From: JAGOCV01 sp049445855
GTDB lineage: Bacteria; Pseudomonadota; Gammaproteobacteria; Burkholderiales; Burkholderiaceae_C
Assembly (NCBI RefSeq): GCF_049445855.1
Contig: NZ_JBMSDV010000003.1
Coordinates: 620,001-684,000, forward strand
Direction: 5' to 3'
DNA length: 64,000 nt
Shown here: in pieces, positions 42,347-52,075 of the stretch
Layout: each line of letters starts with the position of its first letter
Numbering within the stretch: position 1 is the first letter of the stretch
Translations under genes and position numbers: made by a program
Notes under the pieces: generated by a model
Database searches by the model: none
The model's input: the letters and a program-made list of their open reading frames with translations, nothing else
What the model was told of the DNA's origin: nothing

Positions 42347-42949
42347 ATGAAATGGATAGCTTATTGCACTTTGCTTCTGGCGGCAGCAGCCCCGGGCATC
42401 GTGCAGGCCCAGCAACCCGTCGGCGAGGCGGCCATCGTCAAACGCGCGGCGGACTTGCGCGAGCAGCCCGGCGAATCTTCCCGTTCGCTCGGCGCGCTCG
42501 CGCCGCAGACGCCCGTGACACGTCTTCCAGAACGCAGCGGTGCCTGGGTGCGCGTCACAACGGCGCAGGGCGGCGCCGGATGGCTCCATATCTTCGATCT
42601 GACGTCGCCCAATGCGCCGACGCAAGGCGGCAGCTCCGCCACCGGCGCGCTGCGTGGCCTGACCGGGTTCTTCAACCGTTCCGCAGGCGCCAGCGCCACG
42701 ACCTCGACATCCACGGTCGGCATCCGCGGCCTGGGCGCGGAAGACATTGCCAATGCCCAGCCCAACCTGAATGCGGTGGGCCAGGCCGAGGGCCTGCGGC
42801 AGGATGCCAACGGCGCGCAGCAGTTCGCGGGCACGGCGATGCTGTCCGTCAAGCCGCTGGTCGTACTGCCCGAGCCGCCGAAGCCGCGTGCGCCGGCCAA
42901 CGCCAATCCTGCGGGCGGCCAGCCCGGCAACCCGGGGATGATGCCGTGA
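42347..42949 (+). CDS. Secreted SH3-domain protein
   Basis: This 200-residue protein has a signal peptide (YCTLLLAAAAPGIVQA) followed by a bacterial SH3 domain at about residues 28-85 (IVKRAADLREQPGESSRSLGALAPQTPVTRLPERSGAWVRVT). The rest is Ala/Ser-rich and Pro-rich at the end. SH3b domains often bind peptidoglycan. It is coupled by GTGA overlap to the M48 metalloprotease gene, so the two likely act together in the periplasm. Confidence 0.78.
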   Translation: MKWIAYCTLLLAAAAPGIVQAQQPVGEAAIVKRAADLREQPGESSRSLGALAPQTPVTRLPERSGAWVRVTTAQGGAGWLHIFDLTSPNAPTQGGSSATGALRGLTGFFNRSAGASATTSTSTVGIRGLGAEDIANAQPNLNAVGQAEGLRQDANGAQQFAGTAMLSVKPLVVLPEPPKPRAPANANPAGGQPGNPGMMP

Positions 42950-44019
42950 ACCCATTGAACACAATTCCCTTCGCACGTGCCGCGTGCATGGCCGTGCTGC
43001 TCGGCGCAACGGTGGCGCTGCCCGTGGCCGTGCAGGCGCAGGATGCCGCACGCGCACTCGGCGGCCTGTTCCAGGCCATCCGCCCGCAACAGCAGCAACA
43101 GCAGCCGCAGAATGCGCCGGCGGCGATGATCGGCAACCTCATCGGTGGCGGCTCGCCCGTGGCACCGCAACAGGGGAACGCGGTCGATCTGGTGCGCCTG
43201 CTGTCGCAATCGGTCGAAGAGATCGACGAGCCCAAGGAAATCGAGATCGGCCGGCAACTGGCCGCCGTGTTGCTGGGCAGCAAGCCGCTGCACGGCGACA
43301 TGCAGTTGCAGCGCTATGTGAACCAGCTCGGCCGCTGGATCAGCCTGCAGTCCGCGCGCCCCAACCTGCCGTGGACCTTCGCGGTGCTCGACGACACGGG
43401 CTACAACGCCTTCGCCGCGCCCGGCGGGTATGTGTTCGTGACCAAGGGATTGATCGACCAGGTGCGCGACGAAGCGGAGCTCGCCGGCATCCTCGCGCAC
43501 GAGATCACCCATGTGACCGGCAAGCACCATCTCAAGGCCATGCGCAAGACCGCGCGTGCCGGCCTGCTGACGCAGGTGGTGGGCTCACAACTCAACAACA
43601 ACCTGGGCGGAGCGATTTCTGCGCAACTGCTCAGCCTGGGCAAGGACCTGTATTCCAAGGGCCTGGACCAGGATGACGAATTCGATGCCGACCGCTCCGG
43701 CGTGGCATTGGCCGCCAGCGCGGGCTTCGACCCCTACGGTCTCGTGAGCGCGCTGCTGCAGCTGCGCACCGCAACGCCCGACAACCCGGCCTTCACGCTG
43801 ACCCTGAGCACGCACCCGCCGGCGCAGACGCGTCTGGATCAGCTGGAACAGGCCATGGGCAACCGGCTCGACGCCTACACCGGTGCAGCGTCGGTCACGG
43901 TGCCGCAGCGCATGCAGCAGATGGCGGCAGCAAGCCGGCCTGCGGCAGTGCCTGCGTCCGCACCGGCTGCAAAGGCCGCACCACCGGCCAAAGCGCCGCC
44001 GCCGAAGAAGAGGCAGTAA
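42946..44019 (+). CDS. M48-family metalloprotease, periplasmic
   Basis: This 357-residue protein starts with a GTG (GTGA overlap) and a signal peptide (AACMAVLLGATVALPVAVQAQ). A Gln-rich run (about residues 45-52) precedes the peptidase domain. The zinc motif is HEITH in ILAHEITHVTGKHHLKAM (about residue 185), with the third ligand in DDEFDADRSG. Relatives such as BepA/YcaL degrade or chaperone outer-membrane proteins. It ends in a Pro/Ala/Lys-rich tail. Partner of the SH3 protein in one operon. Confidence 0.9.
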   Translation: MNPLNTIPFARAACMAVLLGATVALPVAVQAQDAARALGGLFQAIRPQQQQQQPQNAPAAMIGNLIGGGSPVAPQQGNAVDLVRLLSQSVEEIDEPKEIEIGRQLAAVLLGSKPLHGDMQLQRYVNQLGRWISLQSARPNLPWTFAVLDDTGYNAFAAPGGYVFVTKGLIDQVRDEAELAGILAHEITHVTGKHHLKAMRKTARAGLLTQVVGSQLNNNLGGAISAQLLSLGKDLYSKGLDQDDEFDADRSGVALAASAGFDPYGLVSALLQLRTATPDNPAFTLTLSTHPPAQTRLDQLEQAMGNRLDAYTGAASVTVPQRMQQMAAASRPAAVPASAPAAKAAPPAKAPPPKKRQ

Positions 44020-44045
44020 GGAAGCGGTCCGGGACAGTGTCTCGT

Positions 44046-44951
44046 TCAGGCCTTGCGGCCTGACGATGCCACGATGCCGCCCACGATGAGCGCGAACGCG
44101 ACGCCGTGGAACAGGCGTGGCGCTTCGCCCAGCATGACCGTGGACAGAAGCGCCGCGAACAGCGGCGTGAGGTTGGTGAAGAAGCTGGCGATGTTGGGCC
44201 CGACCCGTGCCACGCTCAGGCCCCAGCAGCGATAGGCCAGCACGGAAGCCACGGCCGACACGTAGAGCAGGGCCGCCAGCAGCGCCCAGCCCCACTCGAT
44301 GTGCACGTCGGCCACTGCCCATTCGCCGGCGGAGAACAGACTGGACCAGCCGATGCCGAACACCGTCTGCGCCATGAGGAACGCGGCCCAGTCGCTGCGG
44401 ATGTTCTGCGGCTCGGCCGGCTTCGTGAGCAGCCAGCTGTAGATGGCCCACGCCAGCGATGCGAGCAACATGAAAATGTCGCCCGGCACCAGATGCACCT
44501 GCGCGAGCCGATGCCAGTCGCCCTGGCAGAGCACCACCACCACGCCGAGGATCGACAGCACCGCGCCGGCGATCTGCCTGCGTGAAATGGTCTGGCCGTA
44601 GAACAGCGCGCCGATGCCCAGCATCCAGATCGGGATGCTCGAAGCGACGAGCGTCACGTTGATCGGCGTGGACGTTTTCAGCGCAAGGTACTGCAGCGTG
44701 TTGTAGAGCCCTGCGCCGAACAGGCCGAGCACCGCGAAGCGCCGCCATGAGGACCAGAGTCCGCTGCCGGGTTTGAGCACCCAGGCTGCCATGGGCAACA
44801 GGATGATGAATGCCAGCGACCAGCGCAGCAGGTTCAGCGTGAAAGGCGGGACGATGGGTACGGCAAGGCGGCCCACCATGGCATTGCCCGCCCAGATCAG
44901 CGGCGGGGCGACCAGCAACATCAGCGTTGCCGGCGTGAAACGTTGATTCAT
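44046..44951 (-). CDS. EamA/DMT-family transporter
   Basis: This 301-residue protein has ten predicted helices in two EamA repeats; motifs include LLVAPPLIWAGNAMVGRLA and LASLAWAIYSWLLTKPAE. The start at 44951 (MNQRFTPATL) is chosen because helix 1 begins there; the frame opens far upstream antisense to qor without homology. Substrate unknown. It is divergent from qor and convergent with the M48 gene. Confidence 0.9.
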   Translation of the reverse strand: MNQRFTPATLMLLVAPPLIWAGNAMVGRLAVPIVPPFTLNLLRWSLAFIILLPMAAWVLKPGSGLWSSWRRFAVLGLFGAGLYNTLQYLALKTSTPINVTLVASSIPIWMLGIGALFYGQTISRRQIAGAVLSILGVVVVLCQGDWHRLAQVHLVPGDIFMLLASLAWAIYSWLLTKPAEPQNIRSDWAAFLMAQTVFGIGWSSLFSAGEWAVADVHIEWGWALLAALLYVSAVASVLAYRCWGLSVARVGPNIASFFTNLTPLFAALLSTVMLGEAPRLFHGVAFALIVGGIVASSGRKA

Positions 44952-45086
44952 GGGCCAGCACTGTACCCGCATGGCCCCGGCCCTGCAGAGCAGGCCCGGG
45001 CGATTCGTGGCACGATTGGCCGCCTGCGCTGCCGCAACGGCCGCGCGATCTGCAACTTCCAGTAGAACGAACCCCGGAGAAAACCC

Positions 45087-46082
45087 ATGGCCCAGTACAC
45101 AGGCAAAGCCGTCCGCATCGACCAGCATGGCGGTGTGGACGAACTCAAGATCGTGCAGACCACCGTCGGCGAGCCCGGTCCCGGTGAGATCCGCATCCGC
45201 CACAAGGCGGTGGGCCTGAACTTCATCGACGTGTACCAGCGCACCGGTCTTTACCAGTTCCCCATGCCGTTGCATCTGGGCATGGAAGGCTCGGGCATCG
45301 TGGAAGCAGTGGGCGAGGGCGTGACGCACCTGAAGGCCGGCGATCGTGCTGCCTATGCCAGCAACCCGCCCGGTAGCTACAGCGAGCTTCGCGTGATGCC
45401 CGCAAGGAACGTCTGCAAGCTGCCCGACGCCATCAGTTTCGAGACCGGCGCTGCCATGATGCTCAAGGGGTTGACCGCACAGTACCTGCTGCGCCGCGTC
45501 AAGCCGGTCGAGGGCCTGGAGCCGGGCGATTTCGTGCTTTTCCACGCGGCGGCCGGCGGCGTCGGCCTGATTGCCTGCCAGTGGGCCAGGGCACTGGGCC
45601 TGCAACTCATCGGTACGGCAGGATCGGACGCGAAGTGCGCGCTGGCCAAGGAGAACGGCGCAGCGCACGTCATCAACTACTCCACCGAAGACTTCGCCGC
45701 GCGCGTCAAGGAGATCACCGGTGGCAAGGGCCTGAAAGTGGTTTACGACTCGGTAGGCAAGGACACGTGGGAAAAGTCGCTCGACTGCCTGCGGCCTTTT
45801 GGCCTGATGGCCAGTTTCGGCGCTGCATCGGGCCCGGTGCCACCTTTCCCGCCCGGCTTGCTGGCGTCCAAGGGCTCGATCTACGTGACGCGCCAGACGC
45901 TGTTCACGCACATCGCCACGCGCGAAGTCAACCAACTGATGGCAGACGAACTGTTCGACGTCGTGACCAGCGGCAAGGTCAACATCCGCATTGACCAGCG
46001 GTATCCGCTGGAGAACGTCAAGCAGGCGCACATCGACCTGGAAGCGCGCAAGACCACCGGCTGCACCATTCTTACGCTGTGA
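45087..46082 (+). CDS. qor: NADPH:quinone oxidoreductase (zinc-independent MDR)
   Basis: This 331-residue medium-chain reductase has NFIDVYQRTGLYQFPMPLHLGMEGSG, the nucleotide loop AAAGGVGLIACQWARALG (about residue 155) and VYDSVGKDTWEKSLDCLRP. These fit the Qor/QOR1 family, which reduces quinones with NADPH. It is coupled by GTGA overlap to a NUDIX gene. Confidence 0.9.
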   Translation: MAQYTGKAVRIDQHGGVDELKIVQTTVGEPGPGEIRIRHKAVGLNFIDVYQRTGLYQFPMPLHLGMEGSGIVEAVGEGVTHLKAGDRAAYASNPPGSYSELRVMPARNVCKLPDAISFETGAAMMLKGLTAQYLLRRVKPVEGLEPGDFVLFHAAAGGVGLIACQWARALGLQLIGTAGSDAKCALAKENGAAHVINYSTEDFAARVKEITGGKGLKVVYDSVGKDTWEKSLDCLRPFGLMASFGAASGPVPPFPPGLLASKGSIYVTRQTLFTHIATREVNQLMADELFDVVTSGKVNIRIDQRYPLENVKQAHIDLEARKTTGCTILTL

Positions 46083-46912
46083 CGACGGTCGGGACCATGC
46101 CCGCGTGGCTGGTGTCACTGCATGCGCGCGCCAGCCAGCCGCCTGCCCGCAGGCGCGTGCCGCTGCTGGCGCGGCAGGTCGTCATCGGCTCCGTCGAGCC
46201 GGCGTTCCTCGATCCACTGGCCGGTGTGCGGCTCGTGGACGGCACCCCCGCAGTCACGCGCGTCGCCGGCGGCAGTGATTCACCATGGCAGGTGCAGGGT
46301 GAACTCACCGCGACGCTGAACCTTCTGGCCCACGAGATGCGGCAGAAAGACATGTGTTCCGCGTGGCGCAACGAACAGCTGTCCGTGCGCGACCCGCACG
46401 GACAGGTGCTGGGAACCGTGGAGCGTGCGGCGGTGCGGCCGTTGGGCATTTCGACGCACGCGGTGCATCTGGTCGGCTTCAGCGCCGATGGCCGCATGTG
46501 GGTGCAGCAGCGCGCGCTGGACAAGCCCAATGACCCCGGCATGTGGGACACCCTCATGGGCGGCATGGTGCCCGCGTCGGACAGCCTGGCGCAGGCGCTC
46601 GAGCGTGAAACATGGGAGGAAGCAGGCCTTCGCATCGCGGCAATGCAGGATGTGCAACGCTGCGGCCGCATCACGCTGCGCCGGCCGAGCGATGCCGACG
46701 GCGCAGGGCCGGGCTATACCGTCGAGGACATCGACTGGTTCCGGTGCATCGTGCCGGATGGCATGGAGCCGGAAAACCAGGACGGCGAAGTCGCGCAGTT
46801 CCGGCTGGTGCAGCCGGCCGGGGTTCTGGCCGATGTGGAGCGCGGCGAATACACGCTGGAAGCCGCGCTCATCATCGCGGCGGCGCTGGGCGTGGACAAG
46901 GTTTCAGGCTGA
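46079..46912 (+). CDS. NUDIX hydrolase with N-terminal DUF4743-like domain
   Basis: This 277-residue protein has a NUDIX box at about residues 160-183 (GGMVPASDSLAQALE, then RETWEEAGL). The REx2EExG part is intact while the earlier Glu of the box is Asp. The N-terminal 110 residues resemble the DUF4743 domain of thiamine-pyrophosphokinase-related NUDIX proteins. It probably hydrolyses a nucleotide-derived diphosphate; the substrate is unknown. GTG start overlaps the qor stop. Confidence 0.82.
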   Translation: MTTVGTMPAWLVSLHARASQPPARRRVPLLARQVVIGSVEPAFLDPLAGVRLVDGTPAVTRVAGGSDSPWQVQGELTATLNLLAHEMRQKDMCSAWRNEQLSVRDPHGQVLGTVERAAVRPLGISTHAVHLVGFSADGRMWVQQRALDKPNDPGMWDTLMGGMVPASDSLAQALERETWEEAGLRIAAMQDVQRCGRITLRRPSDADGAGPGYTVEDIDWFRCIVPDGMEPENQDGEVAQFRLVQPAGVLADVERGEYTLEAALIIAAALGVDKVSG

Positions 46913-46931
46913 CGCTGCCCGAGGGGCGGGT

Positions 46932-48602
46932 TCAGCGCTGCGGGTCGTCGAGCAGTGCGGCCTGCTTGAGCCGGCTCGGCGCCAGCGCGCCCGCCGAATC
47001 GAGGATCGGGTAGGCGATCGAGCAGATGTGCGAGTTGATGCGCTTCAGGTCGCTGATGAGGTCGATGTGCAGCGAACTGGTCTCGATGCTCTGCACCGTG
47101 TTGCCCGACAGTCTCGCGAGGTGGGTGGTGGCGTATTCGCGTTCCAGGTCGCGGAATCGGGCCTTTTCTTCTAGCAGCTTCTGCGCGTCGCGAACGTTGC
47201 CGTTGAGGAACACGCTCATGCCCAGCCGGAGGTTGTCCACCAGCCGCGCGTGCAGTTCGCAGATCTCGGCCATGCCGGCTTCGGAGAAGTTGCGGCCCTT
47301 CTTGATCTTCTTGTCCTCGATGTCGATCAGCACGCGCTCGATGATGTCGCCCACCTGCTCCATGTTGATGGTGAAGCTGATGATGTCGGTCCAGCGCCGG
47401 CTTTCTTCCTCGCCGAGCGCTTCGCGCGAGATCTTGGTCATGTAGTACTTGATCGACGAGTAGAGCTGGTCGACCGTGTCGTCGAGCTTGCGCAGGTCTT
47501 CGGCGAGCTTCAGGTCGTTGGTGCGGATGACCTTGATGATGCCCAGAAGCATGGTTTCCACGATGTCGGCCTGGTGGAGGGCTTCGCGTGCGGCGCACGA
47601 AATGGCAAGCGATGGCGTCGAAAGGGCGGAGGGGTCCAGGTGCTGTGGGCGGCCTGTGGCGCTGGCAGTGGCCGGGTCGGGCTTGGGCAGGAGCTTCTGC
47701 ACCCAGCCCGCAATCACCTGCGTGAAACCGATGAGCAGGAAGGCGACCACGACGTTGAACGCAAGGTGGAACATCACCACCGTCGTCGCCGGATTGCCGA
47801 GGATCGGCCCCGCGTGACGCAGCCACAGACCCGCGAGCGGCGCGAGCAGGATCACGCCGATCATCTTGAACACGAGGTTGCCCAGCGGCACCTGCCGCAC
47901 CTCGATGGACGAGCGGGCGGTGGTCAGCACGGCGAGCAGGCCGCTGCCCAGGTTTGCGCCCAGGACGAGACCGAGCGCCACGTCTGGCGGCACGCCGCCC
48001 GAAGCGGCGAGCGTGGCCGTCAGCAACACGATGGCCAGGCTGGAATAGGAGACAACGGCGAGGAACGCGCCCGCCGTGATTTCGAGGAGCAGGTCGCTGC
48101 CCAGCGACGACAGCAGGGCCTTCACGGCAGGTGCTTGCGTCAGCACCTGCGTCGATTCGGTGACCAGGCGCAGGGCGAGCAACATGAGGCCCAGACCGAT
48201 GAAGACGCGCCCCACGCGACCGAGCGTTCCGGCCTGGCGCGCGACGAACATCACCACGCCGACGAAGATCAGCAACGGCGACAGCCAGGACAGGTCGAGC
48301 GAGAAGACCACCGCCATCAGGCTGGTGCCGATGTCTGCACCCAGCATGACGGCCAGCGCCAGTGGCAGCGTGATCAGTCCCTGGCCGACGAAGGAGGAAA
48401 CGATGAGCGCGGTGGCCGTGCTGGACTGGACCAGGGCCGTGACGCCGAGACCGGACAGTGCGGCGGTGAACCGGCTGTTGATGCTGCGGGAAATGATGTC
48501 ACGCAGATTGGCCCCGAACACCCGCAGGATGCCGGTGCGTACGAGATGCGTTCCCCAGACAAGCAGCGCGATGGCTGCCAAAAGATTCAACAAATGCTTC
48601 AT
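46932..48602 (-). CDS. Na/Pi-cotransporter family protein with PhoU-like domain
   Basis: This 556-residue protein has about eight membrane helices with the NptA repeats: ALVQSSTATALIVSSF, MLGADIGTSLMAVVF and VLGANLGSGLLAVL. A soluble C-terminal PhoU-like domain (about residues 330-540) follows. It is a sodium-dependent phosphate transporter or regulator. It sits 41 bases downstream of lspA, possibly in one transcript. Confidence 0.9.
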   Translation of the reverse strand: MKHLLNLLAAIALLVWGTHLVRTGILRVFGANLRDIISRSINSRFTAALSGLGVTALVQSSTATALIVSSFVGQGLITLPLALAVMLGADIGTSLMAVVFSLDLSWLSPLLIFVGVVMFVARQAGTLGRVGRVFIGLGLMLLALRLVTESTQVLTQAPAVKALLSSLGSDLLLEITAGAFLAVVSYSSLAIVLLTATLAASGGVPPDVALGLVLGANLGSGLLAVLTTARSSIEVRQVPLGNLVFKMIGVILLAPLAGLWLRHAGPILGNPATTVVMFHLAFNVVVAFLLIGFTQVIAGWVQKLLPKPDPATASATGRPQHLDPSALSTPSLAISCAAREALHQADIVETMLLGIIKVIRTNDLKLAEDLRKLDDTVDQLYSSIKYYMTKISREALGEEESRRWTDIISFTINMEQVGDIIERVLIDIEDKKIKKGRNFSEAGMAEICELHARLVDNLRLGMSVFLNGNVRDAQKLLEEKARFRDLEREYATTHLARLSGNTVQSIETSSLHIDLISDLKRINSHICSIAYPILDSAGALAPSRLKQAALLDDPQR

Positions 48603-48643
48603 GGCCCTAGCAATGCACTATACGCCCGCAAGGCGTATCGCCC

Positions 48644-49141
48644 TCATTTCCCGCGTCGCACGCGCAAAAGCTCATCCAGGATTAGACAAACTGCTCCGAG
48701 CGTGATGGCGCTGTCCGCCAGGTTGAACGCCGGAAAATGCCAATTGGCCCAGTGGAAGTCCAGGAAGTCCACGACATAGCCGTGCAGCAGCCGATCCACC
48801 ACGTTGCCGACGGCGCCACCGAGGATGCAGGCCATGGCGAAGCTGAACAGCTTCTGGCCCGAATGGGTGCGCAGCATCCAGATGATGAACACGGCCGCCG
48901 CCAAGCCGATGATGGTGAAGAACCAGCGTTGCCAGCCCGATGCGCCCGCGAGGAACGAGAAGGCCGCGCCGGTGTTGTGTGCCCGCACGATGTTGAAGAA
49001 GCTGGTGACGTAGGTCGTGTCGCCCAGCCGGTAGTAGCCCAGGATCAGCGTCTTGGTGAACTGGTCGGCGATCAGGATGATCAGCGCCAGGCCCAGCCAG
49101 GTGATGAGCCCGCTGCTGGCGGAGGATGCGCCGCGGGCCAT
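48644..49141 (-). CDS. lspA: Lipoprotein signal peptidase LspA
   Basis: This 165-residue protein has four membrane helices and the signal peptidase II motifs IADQFTK, NTGAAFSFLAG, GAVGNVVDRLLHGYVVDFLDF and FPAFNLADSAI, containing the two catalytic Asp residues. It cuts the signal peptide of diacylated prolipoproteins in the inner membrane. The ATG at 49141 shares bases with the ileS stop, giving the standard ribF-ileS-lspA arrangement. Confidence 0.96.
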   Translation of the reverse strand: MARGASSASSGLITWLGLALIILIADQFTKTLILGYYRLGDTTYVTSFFNIVRAHNTGAAFSFLAGASGWQRWFFTIIGLAAAVFIIWMLRTHSGQKLFSFAMACILGGAVGNVVDRLLHGYVVDFLDFHWANWHFPAFNLADSAITLGAVCLILDELLRVRRGK

Positions 49142-51975
49142 CAGGCGAAGGTGCGGGTTTCGCCCGCGCCGTACAGGTTGCTCGTGCAGCGGCCGCACAG
49201 CGTCGGGTGGGCGCTGTCCACGCCCACGTCGTCGCGGTAGTGCCAGCAGCGCTCGCACTTGGTGGCGGTACTCGGCGTGGTCGTTACGGCCAGCTCTTCA
49301 CCGGCGGCCAGGGCGACGGCGGACGTGATGAACACGAAGCGCAGGTCGTCGCCCAGGCTCTGCAGAATTGCGAGGTCATCGCCGCCAGCCGTCAGCGCGA
49401 TGTTCGCCTGCAGCGATGAGCCCACCTTGCCGTCGGCGCGCAGGGCTTCGATGTCCTTGTTGGCCACATCGCGGATCTCGCGAAGGCGGTTCCACTTGGC
49501 CAGCAGCGCCGCGTCGGGCTCCGGCAGCTTCGAATATGTTTCGAAGAAGATCGACTCGTTCGTGCCGACAATCTTCCAAGCCTCCTCGGCCGTGAAGCTG
49601 AGGAACGGTGCCATCCAGCGCAGCATGGCCTGGGTGATGTGCCACAGGACGGTCTGCGCGCTGCGGCGGGCCTTGGAGCCGGGCGCGGTGGTGTAGAGCC
49701 GGTCCTTCAGCACGTCCAGGTAGAACGCGCCCAGGTCTTCCGAGCAGTACACCTGCAGCTTGGCCACGACGGGGTGGAACTCGTACACCTCGTAATGCGC
49801 GAGGATTTCCTTTTGCAGTTCGGCCGCGCGGGCCAGCGCATAGCGGTCGATTTCCAGCAGTTCGTCCGGCGGCACGGCGTCCCTGGCGGGGTCGAAGTCG
49901 CTGGTGTTCGCCATCAGGAAGCGCAACGTGTTGCGGATGCGGCGGTACGAGTCGACCACACGCGCGAGGATCTTGTCGTCGCCCGCGATGTCGCCGGAGT
50001 AGTCGCTCGCAGCCACCCACAGGCGGATGATCTCCGCGCCCAGCTTCTTGCTGGTCTCCTGCGGATCGACGCCATTGCCCAGCGACTTGCTCATCTTGCG
50101 GCCTTGGCTGTCCACGGTGAAGCCGTGCGTCAGCAGGCCACGGTACGGCGCGCGGCCGTACATCGCGCAGGCGGTGAGCAGCGACGAATGGAACCAGCCG
50201 CGATGCTGGTCATGGCCTTCGAGGTACAGGTCGGCTTCCGGGCCTTGCTCGTGGCCGCTGCCGGCGTGCGAGCCCCTGAGCACCGTCGTGTGCGTGGTGC
50301 CGGAGTCGAACCAAACCTCCAGGATGTCGGTGCTCTTGTCGTAGAAAGGCGCATCCGCACCGAGGATGGACTCGGTCGTCGCCTTGCTCCAGGCCTCGAT
50401 GCCGCCCTTCTCGACCATGTCGGCCGCGATGTCGAGGATTTCCATGGTGCGCGGATGCAGCTCGCCTGTCTCCTTGTGCAGGAAGAACGGGATCGGCACA
50501 CCCCAGCTGCGCTGGCGGCTGATGCACCAGTCCGGCCGGCCAGCGATCATGTCGTGCAGGCGCGTCTTGCCGTTCTCGGGGTAGAAGCTGGTTTCATCGA
50601 TGGCGTCCAGCGCGAGCTGGCGCAGCGTCTTCGGTGCCTTGTCTTTCGTGAACACGCCTTCGCCTTCGTCCATGCGGATGAACCACTGCGCAGCGGCGCG
50701 GTAGATCACCGGCGTCTTGTGGCGCCAGCAATGCGGGTAGCTGTGGGTGATGGTCTCGGTCGCCATCAGGCGGCCGGCTTCGCCCAGCACCTCGATGATG
50801 CGTGGCGCGGCCTTCCAGATGTTCATGCCGCCGAAGAGCGGCAGGCTGTCGCCGTACGAGCCCTGGGCCTGCACCGGGTTCAGGATGTCGTCGTAGGACA
50901 TGCCGTTGGACACGCAGGAGTTGAAGTCGTCCACGCCGTAGGCAGGCGACGAGTGCACGATGCCAGTGCCGTCGTCGGCCGTGGCGTAGTCGGCCAGGAA
51001 CACCGGCGACAGGCGCTTGTAGCCGGCGTCCACGTCGTACAGCGGATGCTGGAACTTCAGGCCGCCGAGCTTCTCGCCAGGCACCGTGGCGACCACGCTG
51101 CCTTCGAGCTTGTAGCGTGCCAGGCACTTCTCGACCAGGCTTTCGGCCAGCACGAGGAAGCCCTTGGGTGTGTCCACGAGCGCGTAGACGATCTCGGGGT
51201 TGAGGTTCAGCGCCTGGTTGGCCGGGATCGTCCAGGCGGTCGTGGTCCAGATGACGACGAACGCATCCTTGTCCGCATCCGGCAGGACCGGCAAGCCGAA
51301 TGCAGCGGCCAGTGCGGCCTTGTCGTCGGCCTTGAATGCGACGTCCACCGTCTGCGACTTCTTGTCGGCGTATTCGATCTCGAATTCGGCCAGCGACGAG
51401 GCGCAGTCGAAGCACCAGTACACGGGCTTGAGGCCGCGGTAGACAAAGCCGCGCTCGATCACGCGCTTGAACGCGCGGATTTCGTTGGCCTCGGTGATGA
51501 ACTCCATCGTCTTGTACGGATGGTCCCAGTCACCCAGCACGCCAAGCCGCTTGAAGTCGGCCATCTGCTGCGCGATCTGCTCGGTGGCGAATGCGCGGCT
51601 CTTGGCCTGCATTTCGTCGCGCGGCAGGTTGCGACCGAACTTCTTCTCGATGGCGTTCTCGATCGGCAGGCCGTGGCAGTCCCAGCCCGGGATGTATTGC
51701 GCATCGAAGCCGGCGAGCTGCCGCGCCTTGACGATCATGTCCTTGAGAATCTTGTTGACGGCATGGCCCATGTGGATCTGGCCGTTGGCATAGGGGGGCC
51801 CGTCGTGCAGGATGAATTTCGGTGCGTTGCAGCGCGCGTCGCGCAGCTTCTTGTACGTGCCCTGCGTATTCCAGTCGTCGGCCCACGCAGGTTCGCGTTT
51901 GGGCAGGTCGCCGCGCATGGGGAAGGGCGTGTCGGGCAGGTTCAGCGTGGCGCGATAGTCGGTCTTGTCGGTCAT
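49141..51975 (-). CDS. ileS: Isoleucyl-tRNA synthetase
   Basis: This 944-residue class I synthetase has the HIGH-type motif HMGH in GPPYANGQIHMGHAVNK, the CP1 editing domain, GRKMSKSLGN (KMSKS) at about residue 607 and the C-terminal zinc element CERCWH and CGRC. Length and order match bacterial IleS. It is upstream of lspA (TGATG overlap) and 100 bases downstream of ribF. Confidence 0.97.
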   Translation of the reverse strand: MTDKTDYRATLNLPDTPFPMRGDLPKREPAWADDWNTQGTYKKLRDARCNAPKFILHDGPPYANGQIHMGHAVNKILKDMIVKARQLAGFDAQYIPGWDCHGLPIENAIEKKFGRNLPRDEMQAKSRAFATEQIAQQMADFKRLGVLGDWDHPYKTMEFITEANEIRAFKRVIERGFVYRGLKPVYWCFDCASSLAEFEIEYADKKSQTVDVAFKADDKAALAAAFGLPVLPDADKDAFVVIWTTTAWTIPANQALNLNPEIVYALVDTPKGFLVLAESLVEKCLARYKLEGSVVATVPGEKLGGLKFQHPLYDVDAGYKRLSPVFLADYATADDGTGIVHSSPAYGVDDFNSCVSNGMSYDDILNPVQAQGSYGDSLPLFGGMNIWKAAPRIIEVLGEAGRLMATETITHSYPHCWRHKTPVIYRAAAQWFIRMDEGEGVFTKDKAPKTLRQLALDAIDETSFYPENGKTRLHDMIAGRPDWCISRQRSWGVPIPFFLHKETGELHPRTMEILDIAADMVEKGGIEAWSKATTESILGADAPFYDKSTDILEVWFDSGTTHTTVLRGSHAGSGHEQGPEADLYLEGHDQHRGWFHSSLLTACAMYGRAPYRGLLTHGFTVDSQGRKMSKSLGNGVDPQETSKKLGAEIIRLWVAASDYSGDIAGDDKILARVVDSYRRIRNTLRFLMANTSDFDPARDAVPPDELLEIDRYALARAAELQKEILAHYEVYEFHPVVAKLQVYCSEDLGAFYLDVLKDRLYTTAPGSKARRSAQTVLWHITQAMLRWMAPFLSFTAEEAWKIVGTNESIFFETYSKLPEPDAALLAKWNRLREIRDVANKDIEALRADGKVGSSLQANIALTAGGDDLAILQSLGDDLRFVFITSAVALAAGEELAVTTTPSTATKCERCWHYRDDVGVDSAHPTLCGRCTSNLYGAGETRTFA

Positions 51976-52075
51976 GGCGATGCTCGTGAATCCATGGTGT
52001 CCGGGCGCGGCCCGGAGAAGCTAAAAGGGAGAAGGCAGGGACGGGCAGGGCGGCAGTTGCCGCTGGTGGGGGCCG

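Noticed and set aside
42352..42945. N-terminal extension of the M48 frame across the SH3 gene
   Set aside because: The frame is open, but the signal peptide begins at the GTG of 42946, which overlaps the SH3 stop. The extension is the SH3 gene in another frame.
43082..43112. CAG/CAA run in the M48 gene as a variable repeat
   Set aside because: The codons are mixed and the run is short, so instability is unlikely; it encodes only a six-Gln linker.
44046..46118. 690-codon open frame antisense to qor running into the EamA transporter gene
   Set aside because: Only the last 301 codons, from 44951, encode a recognisable transporter. The upstream part is complementary to a well-conserved quinone reductase and has no features of its own; long antisense frames are common at this GC content.
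51976..52075. CCGGGC/GCCCGG hairpin between ribF and ileS as a terminator
   Set aside because: In the leftward direction no T run follows the stem, and the ribF-ileS-lspA order is normally co-transcribed.
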